Below, in pieces: positions 1 through 4,419 of a stretch of 5,604 nucleotides of DNA; within the stretch, counting starts at the first letter, position 1, and the number at the start of each line of letters is the position of its first letter. The notes under the pieces were generated by a model, which was not told the DNA's origin, did not search any database, and worked only from the letters and a program-made list of their open reading frames with translations. The translations under genes were made by a program, and so were the position numbers. Origin of the DNA: Dehalococcoidia bacterium. Its GTDB lineage: Bacteria; Chloroflexota; Dehalococcoidia; JAUSJJ01. The DNA is taken from positions 1-5,604 of the forward strand of contig JAUSJJ010000285.1 in NCBI GenBank assembly GCA_030647705.1, given 5' to 3'.

Positions 1-2
1 TT

Positions 3-388
3 AAGGAAGGCGCCGGCTATGTCAACGGCCGTTTTCAACTGATGTAGAAGCCGGCCTGCGTATAATGAGCGAGGCCATGTCCAGAGCCAAAGGTGAACAA
101 GCCCAAAGGATGGCCCGGGCTTATCACTATCTACGAGAGAACAGCTCGGGACTGGTCGACTACCGCCTGAAGTTGGGGGAAGAAGGTAAGAAACTCAGAC
201 GGACCGGAGCCATGGAAGGAAATGTGGACAAGCTGGTAGTGAGGCGGCTGAAGAACCAGGGGATGAGCTGGACCATAAAAGGGATCCGCCGCTTGCTCTG
301 CGTGCGCTTTTTGGCCCTCGAAGGTCGACTCAAAGCCTGCCTGGCGCAATCAGCGCTCAAATGCCTACTGGAGCCGTCATCCTTATGA
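3..388 (+). pseudogene. Remnant of ISLre2/UPF0236-family transposase (3' part, internally deleted)
   Basis: The peptide read from about 41 to 388 carries motifs I recognise from the C-terminus of UPF0236/ISLre2 transposases: [14 protein letters not shown], then [20 protein letters not shown], then [16 protein letters not shown]. The family protein normally runs several hundred residues with its DDE catalytic domain upstream; here only about 115 residues remain in this frame, which has a stop at 2-4. In another frame, positions 3-41 read KEGAGYVNGRFQL, which resembles the conserved GAxYVxGxFQLDRFH stretch of the same family, before hitting a stop at 45-47. The simplest reading is that the segment between FQL and VEAGL was deleted near position 41, shifting the frame. 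The catalytic region is missing, so the element is not functional by itself. The ATG at 65 has no convincing ribosome binding site. The reading frame ends at 386-388, about 100 bases before lipA. Family assignment is from memory of the motif; the frame change is seen directly. Confidence 0.75.
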
Positions 389-454
389 AAGCAGGCTCTC
401 CTCTTCTCAGTCTCAACCGACAGTCCGTTGACAGTAACCCGGCGCTCCACCGGC

Positions 455-483
455 TGGCAAAAAAAGCTGCTGCCTGCTATCAT
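455..483 (+). promoter_or_regulatory. Candidate lipA promoter with extended -10 (possibly leaderless)
   Basis: TGCTATCAT at 475-483 gives an extended -10 (TG, then TATCAT at 478-483). A weak -35, TGGCAA, sits at 455-460 with a 17-base spacer. Transcription would begin around 490-493, essentially at the lipA start codon, which would yield a leaderless mRNA. This fits the absence of a properly spaced Shine-Dalgarno sequence before that start. The TANNNT box about 9 bases before an ATG is the pattern described for leaderless genes in Deinococcus-type bacteria. Prediction by eye only. Confidence 0.4.
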
Positions 484-492
484 GTTCAGGCA

Positions 493-1371
493 ATGTCTGA
501 GATCAGAAGGCTGCCTGATTGGCTTCGGGTGAGGCTGCCCGGCGGGCCCGGGTACGTTAGGGTACAGGGTCTGCTCCGGGGCGCCTCGCTGCACACTGTC
601 TGCGAAGAGGCCCGCTGCCCCAACATCGGAGAGTGCTTTGGCAGCGGCACCGCTACCTTCCTCATCCTGGGAGATGTCTGCACCCGCAATTGCGCTTTCT
701 GCGCCGTGGACCATGGCCGCGCCATGCTGACGGACTACGATGAGCCTGAGCGCCTGGCCAGGGTGGTCCAAGAGCTGGGCCTCAGGCATGCGGTGGTCAC
801 TTCAGTGACCCGCGACGACCTGCCGGACGGCGGCGCCGAGATGTTCGCGCGGACTATTCTTCGCATCAGGGAGCAGTGTCCCACCTGCAAGGTGGAGGTG
901 CTCATCCCGGACTTCAAAGGCTCAGAGGAGGCTCTCAAGCAGGTCATGGCGGCCCGGCCCGACATCCTGAACCATAACGTGGAGACGGCACCCCGCCTCT
1001 ATCCCCACGTCAGACCCCAGGCCGACTATCCAAGGTCATTGCTGCTTCTTGCACGCGCCAGGAAGCTGGCGCCCGAAGGATTAACCAAGTCCGGCATCAT
1101 GGTGGGGCTGGGAGAAGCCAGGGACGAAATCGTGGAAGTGATGCACGACCTGCGACGCGCGGACTGCGATATCATCACCATCGGCCAGTACCTGCGGCCC
1201 TCCGCCCGGCACCTGCCCATCGAGAGGTTCTACACGCCGGAGGAGTTCGAGGAGTTCAAAGTGGAAGGCCAGCGGCTCGGTTTCAAGCATGTCGAGTCCG
1301 GCCCGTTGGTACGGAGTTCCTACAAGGCCCACCGGCAGACGGACAGCCAGGAGGCAGTATCTCAGGCGTAG
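493..1371 (+). CDS. lipA: Lipoyl synthase LipA (radical SAM)
   Basis: LipA inserts two sulfur atoms at C6 and C8 of an octanoyl group carried on lipoyl-domain proteins (2-oxoacid dehydrogenase E2, glycine cleavage GcvH), making the lipoyl cofactor in the cytoplasm. From this start the protein has 292 residues, normal for the family. Visible hallmarks are the auxiliary-cluster motif CX4CX5C (C37, C42, C48, in [12 protein letters not shown]), the radical-SAM motif CX3CX2C (C63, C67, C70, in CTRNCAFC), [13 protein letters not shown] near 103-115, SGIMVGLGE near 200-208, QYLRPS near 232, and the C-terminal RSSY (274-277) whose serine ligates the auxiliary cluster. All key residues are intact. The frame is open upstream to an ATG at 361, but those 44 extra residues look non-coding and overlap transposase debris, and [11 protein letters not shown] is where family homology begins. 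No lipB, lplA or GcvH gene is adjacent. Confidence 0.97.
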   Translation: MSEIRRLPDWLRVRLPGGPGYVRVQGLLRGASLHTVCEEARCPNIGECFGSGTATFLILGDVCTRNCAFCAVDHGRAMLTDYDEPERLARVVQELGLRHAVVTSVTRDDLPDGGAEMFARTILRIREQCPTCKVEVLIPDFKGSEEALKQVMAARPDILNHNVETAPRLYPHVRPQADYPRSLLLLARARKLAPEGLTKSGIMVGLGEARDEIVEVMHDLRRADCDIITIGQYLRPSARHLPIERFYTPEEFEEFKVEGQRLGFKHVESGPLVRSSYKAHRQTDSQEAVSQA

Positions 1372-1452
1372 CTCTGAGGCTCGGACGACAGCCAAATCCT
1401 GAAGTCCAGCCTCATGCCTCTTTGCCGCAGACTGTCTCCCGGCGACCGTTGC
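1372..1452. other. Convergent intergenic gap between lipA and permease gene
   Basis: lipA from the left and the permease gene from the right end 81 bases apart. The only structure I see is a 7-base inverted repeat, TGAGGCT at 1375-1381 and AGCCTCA at 1408-1414, separated by 26 bases and lacking a T-tract on either strand. It is a weak candidate for a shared terminator, and no canonical intrinsic terminator is present for either gene. Confidence 0.3.
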
Positions 1453-2223
1453 CTACTTGATCAGCCTTTTCCTCATTCCGTACAGGGAAAGCAGGAAGAA
1501 CACGAGGGTCACGGCCAGCACGTACAGAAGCTCCAGAAGCAGTCCCGGGTGGAATCTCCCCTGGACCAGCGCCCTGGTCATGTTGACCATGGGGGTCAAG
1601 GGCAGGAACCAGGCGGCTTTTTGCACCACCTCAGGCAGGCTGCTCAATGGGAAGAAGACGCCGCTGAAAAAGAACATGGGCGTGGTGAACAGGGTGAAGA
1701 AGTAGTTGTAGGAGTAGATGGACGGGACGATGGACGTCACCGCCATGGAGATGGCGCCGAACATCAGCCCGCCGAGCACCCCCAGGAGAGGCGTCAGAAT
1801 CGCCCAGGGCGAAGTGATCAGCCCGAACGCGGCGATGACGATCAGGATAGCGCAGGTAGTGATCAGGGAACGGGTCGCCGCCCAGAAGATCTCTCCGGCG
1901 ATGACGTCCTCGATGTTCAGAGGCGTGGCGATAATGGCATCGAAAGTCCTCTGGTGGTGCATCCTGACGTAGGTGCCATAGGTGCACTCGAAGATCGCGC
2001 TGAACATGGCGTAGCTGGCCACAATGCCGGGGCCGATGAAGAAGAGATAGCTTTGCCCCTCAACCGACCCCACGTAACCGCCGAGACCCCACCCCATAGC
2101 CACCAGTATGAAGATCGGTTCAGCGAACACGGGCACCGTCTCGGCCCTCCACAAGTGGAGAAAGACGTCGCGGTTACGCTGCCAGACCCGAAAAGAGCGG
2201 CGAGAAAAGGTGGGCAACGCCAT
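1453..2223 (-). CDS. ABC-2 type transporter permease (NodJ/DrrB-like)
   Basis: This is an integral membrane subunit of an ABC exporter, paired with the ATPase encoded just upstream. The 256-residue protein is typical in length for NodJ/DrrB-like ABC-2 permeases. It shows about six hydrophobic segments, roughly residues 32-50, 58-80, 118-137, 142-165, 174-194 and 230-250. ABC-2 family hallmarks include FDAIIATPLNIEDVIAGEIF (94-113), FFFSGVFFPLSSLP (184-197) and PLTPMVNMTRAL (208-219). The ATG at 2223-2221 is chosen over the TTG one codon earlier. It overlaps the ATPase stop as TGATG and has a GGAG at 2235-2232 spaced 8 bases, which implies translational coupling. The arginine-rich N-terminus is probably cytoplasmic. 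The substrate cannot be told from sequence: relatives export lipo-oligosaccharides, polysaccharides or drugs. No nod genes are nearby, so a nodulation role is not implied. Confidence 0.92.
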   Translation of the reverse strand: MALPTFSRRSFRVWQRNRDVFLHLWRAETVPVFAEPIFILVAMGWGLGGYVGSVEGQSYLFFIGPGIVASYAMFSAIFECTYGTYVRMHHQRTFDAIIATPLNIEDVIAGEIFWAATRSLITTCAILIVIAAFGLITSPWAILTPLLGVLGGLMFGAISMAVTSIVPSIYSYNYFFTLFTTPMFFFSGVFFPLSSLPEVVQKAAWFLPLTPMVNMTRALVQGRFHPGLLLELLYVLAVTLVFFLLSLYGMRKRLIK

Positions 2224-3134
2224 CAAGCCAGCTCCGTGCCGGTCAACCTGAGAAACACGTCCTCCAGGTTTGCCGGGCGCTGCACGAGCGACGCTGAGGG
2301 TATACCCATCCCCTGTAAGACGTCGGGCTCTACCTGAGTGAACAGGTACAGCACATCTTCCACGTGTACCGCCGCTATCTGCCTTCGGGCAAGCTCTTTT
2401 AGAAGAGGGGCCCCGGGCTGCGCGTCCAGGCGTACCTCGGTGACCGTGCCCTCGGTGTGCTGGTTCACCAGGTCCGCAGGCTTCCCCTCAGCCAGAATCC
2501 GGCCCAGGTGCATGACGATCACACGATCGCAGAGATAGGCTGCCTCCTCCATATTGTGGGTGGAGATGATCATAGTGATGCCCTGGCTCCTGAGCCGGGT
2601 CAGCCTTTGCCAGACGGAATGCCTGGACTGCGGGTCGAGCCCCACCGTGGGCTCGTCGAGGATAAGTATCCTGGGCTGATTCACCAGCGCCCTGGCGATG
2701 ATCAGCTTGCGTTTCATGCCTCCGGACAGGGACTCGATGTGGCTTTTGGCCTTTTCCTCCAACTGGAAAAACCGGAGCAGGTCAAGCACCCGCTGCCGGG
2801 CCACTTGCTTCGGCAAGTCGAAATAGCGGGCGTAGACCCGGAGGTTCTCTTCCACGGTGAGGTCGGGGTCCAGGTTTTCTTCCTGCGGGGCCACCCCGAG
2901 AATGGCTTTGATGCGGCGGCACTCTCCCCCAACCTGCATGCCATCCACCTGGAGATCGCCTTCCGTGAGAGGGACCGCGCAGTAGATCATCTTCAGGGTG
3001 GTAGTCTTGCCTGCCCCATTGGGTCCCAGGAAGCCCAGCAGCTCTCCGTTGCCCACGTGGAAGTCAATGCCCGCAACGGCGGTCAGGCCGTCGAAGCGCT
3101 TGATCAATCCCCGGCCTTCGATCATGTTTGACAT
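2223..3134 (-). CDS. ABC transporter ATP-binding protein (NodI/DrrA-like)
   Basis: This cytoplasmic ATPase subunit powers the ABC-2 exporter completed by the downstream permease. All nucleotide-binding motifs are intact in the 303-residue protein: Walker A GPNGAGKTT (37-45), Q-loop Q84 within APQEE, signature LSGGM (136-140), Walker B ILILDEP (156-162) with catalytic E161, D-loop GLD (165-167) and switch histidine H193 in STHN. Residues from about 220 to 303 form the C-terminal extension of this subfamily, ending in the characteristic LEDVFLRLTG. Length and motifs match NodI, DrrA and CcmA-like exporters. The start at 3134 is supported by AGGTG at 3144-3140, five bases upstream; a second ATG three codons in is spaced worse. 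The gene is first in a two-gene operon with a good promoter directly upstream and overlaps the permease by one base. Efflux of a hydrophobic compound or export of a glycan are both possible. Confidence 0.95.
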   Translation of the reverse strand: MSNMIEGRGLIKRFDGLTAVAGIDFHVGNGELLGFLGPNGAGKTTTLKMIYCAVPLTEGDLQVDGMQVGGECRRIKAILGVAPQEENLDPDLTVEENLRVYARYFDLPKQVARQRVLDLLRFFQLEEKAKSHIESLSGGMKRKLIIARALVNQPRILILDEPTVGLDPQSRHSVWQRLTRLRSQGITMIISTHNMEEAAYLCDRVIVMHLGRILAEGKPADLVNQHTEGTVTEVRLDAQPGAPLLKELARRQIAAVHVEDVLYLFTQVEPDVLQGMGIPSASLVQRPANLEDVFLRLTGTELA

Positions 3135-3139
3135 CGCAG

Positions 3140-3144
3140 CACCT
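3140..3144 (-). promoter_or_regulatory. Ribosome binding site of the ABC ATPase gene
   Basis: AGGTG on the minus strand lies 5 bases before the ATG at 3134-3132. It selects this start over the in-frame ATG three codons later, which would be spaced 14 bases. Confidence 0.65.
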
Positions 3145-3151
3145 GGAGCGA

Positions 3152-3180
3152 ATCATAGCAGAACGCCACGCAGGGGACAA
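3152..3180 (-). promoter_or_regulatory. Promoter of the ABC transporter operon
   Basis: On the minus strand, TTGTCC (3180-3175) and TATGAT (3157-3152) are separated by exactly 17 bases, and the -10 is preceded by TGC, making an extended -10 (TGCTATGAT). Predicted initiation near 3145 leaves a leader of only about 11 bases holding the AGGTG ribosome binding site. The -10 core matches the housekeeping consensus in 5 of 6 positions and the -35 in 4 of 6. Confidence 0.65.
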
Positions 3181-3224
3181 GACAAGAAAAAGGGCGGCGC
3201 AGAATGTAGTTCTGCGCCGCCCTT
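3181..3224 (-). terminator. Intrinsic terminator downstream of the TPR gene
   Basis: A perfect inverted repeat has arms at 3190-3204 and 3210-3224, giving 15 base pairs with a GC-rich GGGCGGCGCAGAA core and a 5-base loop. On the minus strand it is followed by a T-rich run, TTTTTCTT (3191-3184). It therefore terminates leftward transcription from the TPR gene, whose stop codon is 55 bases upstream. It sits immediately before the -35 of the ABC operon promoter and so insulates the two units. Confidence 0.92.
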
Positions 3225-3278
3225 GCGAACGGTCCGGGTCGTGCGTCAAAAACGAGTGGAGAGCCCGAGAGAATAGCT

Positions 3279-4115
3279 TTAGCTCCTGTCCTCCTGCTGC
3301 TCTTCGAAGGGCGCTCCCGTGTCCACTATCTGCATTCCGGAAGAGGAGGAGTTCTCCCCCTCATCGGTGTCTCCGTTTACCCAGTCCTCTCCCGCCTCCC
3401 CCTGCTCCTCCTCATCCTCCAACTCGTACTTGATGGCGCTGCCCTTGAGGTAGGCCCGGAACCCGTTGGCGGCGCCGGGAGGGAACGAAGGACGGTCAGC
3501 CTGACTGGGGTGGCGGTACTCTTCCTTGATGATGATCTTGATGCCTGTGTCATCGGCGCCGGCGATGGCCGCCGTGTACTGGTTGCCGCCCGCCATGAGC
3601 TTGGAAAGCCGGTAGCCGAGCTTGGCTTGTACCCGGCCCAGGTACTCGGCGGCCAAGGTCTCCACCAGCAGGGCATGTCCCTTCGCTTTCAGCTCCACCT
3701 TGTCGCCGGCGGAGACCTTGGCCCTGATCTCCTCGGGCGCCACGTCGATCAGCGCCGCCGAGCCCGTCTTGCTGGTCTCCTCGATGAACAGGTGAGGCGT
3801 TATCTTGCAGCTATCCTTGGGCCGCAGATGCCCTGCCTTGAGGCAGGACAGGCGACGCAGGTTCTTCTGGGCTATACTGTTATTGGGTTCTATACCCAGG
3901 GCCCGGCCATAGGCATCGCGGGCCTCATCGCACCGCCCGAGCTCGGTCAAAGCCTTTCCCAGCCGGTTGAACGCCTCGACGTCATTGAGGAAGATCTCAA
4001 CGATATTCCTGTTGGCCGCCACGGCGTCTTCCCAACGACATTCCATTGCCAGGCTGATGGCCTCTGCGGTCCACCGTCTCAGCCTGCTTCGATCTTCAGC
4101 TACAAACTCCACCAT
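3279..4115 (-). CDS. TPR protein with uncharacterised middle domain and acidic tail
   Basis: The predicted 278-residue protein is soluble, with no signal peptide or membrane segment, so it is probably cytoplasmic. Two helical repeats of about 34 residues occupy roughly 12-45 and 46-79; the second is a clear tetratricopeptide repeat (AFNRLGKALTELGRCDEA, then AYGRALGIEPNN). TPRs usually mediate protein binding. Residues about 108-200 form a beta-rich region (SAGDKVELKAKGHALLVETL, then AEYLGRVQAKLGYRLSKLM) that I cannot name. I recall similar TPR proteins in Dehalococcoidia but know no function. Residues 231-278 are a low-complexity acidic tail rich in E, D, S and G. The frame is open upstream to 4220, but GAGGGG at 4125-4120, four bases before ATG 4115, and the basic, junk-like preceding 35 residues favour 4115. 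A strong terminator follows the gene, which appears monocistronic. Confidence 0.85.
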   Translation of the reverse strand: MVEFVAEDRSRLRRWTAEAISLAMECRWEDAVAANRNIVEIFLNDVEAFNRLGKALTELGRCDEARDAYGRALGIEPNNSIAQKNLRRLSCLKAGHLRPKDSCKITPHLFIEETSKTGSAALIDVAPEEIRAKVSAGDKVELKAKGHALLVETLAAEYLGRVQAKLGYRLSKLMAGGNQYTAAIAGADDTGIKIIIKEEYRHPSQADRPSFPPGAANGFRAYLKGSAIKYELEDEEEQGEAGEDWVNGDTDEGENSSSSGMQIVDTGAPFEEQQEDRS

Positions 4116-4119
4116 TGAT

Positions 4120-4125
4120 CCCCTC
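4120..4125 (-). promoter_or_regulatory. Ribosome binding site deciding the TPR gene start
   Basis: GAGGGG on the minus strand ends 4 bases before the ATG at 4115-4113 (the GAGG part is spaced 6). It supports this start over the longer open frame beginning at 4220. Confidence 0.65.
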
Positions 4126-4253
4126 GGTACACAGTATTTGCCAGTGATTCCAGAAGCCCTTTCAGATACTTGCAGTCGCGGCACGGACGTCGCCCATCGG
4201 CGGGTCCTCGGCCGGCTCACAAGCCACAGGGCACTGCTGAAAAATGCCTATTT

Positions 4254-4271
4254 CCATGTTGAACCACATGG
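4254..4271. repeat. Perfect spaced palindrome, possible operator
   Basis: CCATGT, a 6-base spacer TGAACC, then ACATGG form a perfect 6+6 inverted repeat. It overlaps the spacer and -10 of the candidate minus-strand promoter TTGACA(17)CAACAT, a position suited to a repressor site upstream of the TPR gene. It could equally be chance or part of decayed mobile DNA. Confidence 0.35.
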
Positions 4272-4284
4272 GCAGATTTGTCAA
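4256..4284 (-). promoter_or_regulatory. Candidate promoter of the TPR gene
   Basis: On the minus strand a consensus -35, TTGACA (4284-4279), is followed after 17 bases by CAACAT (4261-4256), which matches the -10 consensus in only 3 of 6 positions. Initiation near 4249 would give a leader of about 135 bases before the TPR start. The weak -10 would fit a regulated promoter, but this is uncertain. Confidence 0.3.
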
Positions 4285-4353
4285 GCGTGGCGACACGGTA
4301 CTTTATCATTACAGACCGGCAGACGCAAGTGGTCCTGACACAAATATCCAAAC

Positions 4354-4394
4354 CAAGACAAAAAGAGAGGGCCAAGCTGCAAACCTGGCCCTCT
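4354..4394 (-). terminator. Intrinsic terminator of the dockerin protein gene
   Basis: Arms AGAGGGCCA (4366-4374) and TGGCCCTCT (4386-4394) form a perfect 9-base-pair stem with an 11-base loop. On the minus strand the stem is followed by CTTTTTGTCTT, a T-rich tail. The stem begins about 26 bases after the stop codon at 4422-4420, as expected for termination of the leftward gene. Confidence 0.9.
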
Positions 4395-4419
4395 GGGCTG
4401 ATCGCGAGCAACCGCCACC

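Larger units (their letters stand above)
4116..4419. other. Intergenic region between dockerin and TPR genes
   Basis: This 304-base stretch has no convincing gene. It holds the dockerin-gene terminator (about 4354-4394), a spaced palindrome (4254-4271), and the presumed promoter and a leader of 100 bases or more for the TPR gene. Two weak minus-strand promoter candidates exist: TTGACA (4284-4279) with CAACAT (4261-4256), and TTGCGT (4328-4323) with TAAAGT (4305-4300), each with a 17-base spacer. A 64-codon minus-strand frame (4217-4411) overlaps the terminator and has no supporting features, so I do not call it. The part nearest the TPR gene (4170-4220) is GC-rich with no obvious riboswitch. 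Confidence 0.6.

Noticed and set aside
428..433. Consensus TTGACA upstream of lipA as the -35
   Set aside because: No -10-like sequence occurs 16-18 bases downstream (positions near 451 read CGGCTG), so it does not make a promoter with the extended -10 at 478-483, 44 bases away.
390..478. AGCAGGC / GCCTGCT inverted repeat (390-396 and 472-478) as an IS terminal repeat pair
   Set aside because: Seven bases over an 89-base interval is easily chance, and the positions do not bracket the transposase remnant.
361..492. N-terminal extension of lipA to the ATG at 361 or the ATG at 385
   Set aside because: The 44 extra residues show no LipA homology that I recognise, overlap the transposase remnant frame, and family proteins start near MSEIRRLP. 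The GGAG at 370-373 is 11 bases from the ATG at 385, which is weak support.
160..789. Minus-strand open frame of 209 codons across the transposase remnant and lipA
   Set aside because: Crosses two unrelated plus-strand features with recognised homology and shows no domain of its own.
1414..2337. Long open frame of 307 codons on the plus strand
   Set aside because: It is antisense to the permease and ATPase genes, is rich in H, Q, G, R, E and D as expected of a GC-rich shadow frame, and has no recognisable domain.
2457..3131. Plus-strand open frame of 224 codons opposite the ABC ATPase
   Set aside because: Shadow of the ATPase gene, whose Walker A, signature and Walker B motifs are all on the minus strand.
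3510..4118. Plus-strand open frame of 202 codons opposite the TPR gene
   Set aside because: Shadow frame; the minus strand has clear TPR motifs, a ribosome binding site and a terminator.
4225..4250. CACTGCTGAAAAA-like stretch resembling the terminal repeats of some insertion sequences
   Set aside because: No matching inverted copy, target duplication or transposase fragment is visible nearby, so an IS end cannot be supported.
4217..4411. Small minus-strand frame of 64 codons in the intergenic region
   Set aside because: It overlaps the dockerin-gene terminator, has no ribosome binding site I can support and no recognisable motif.
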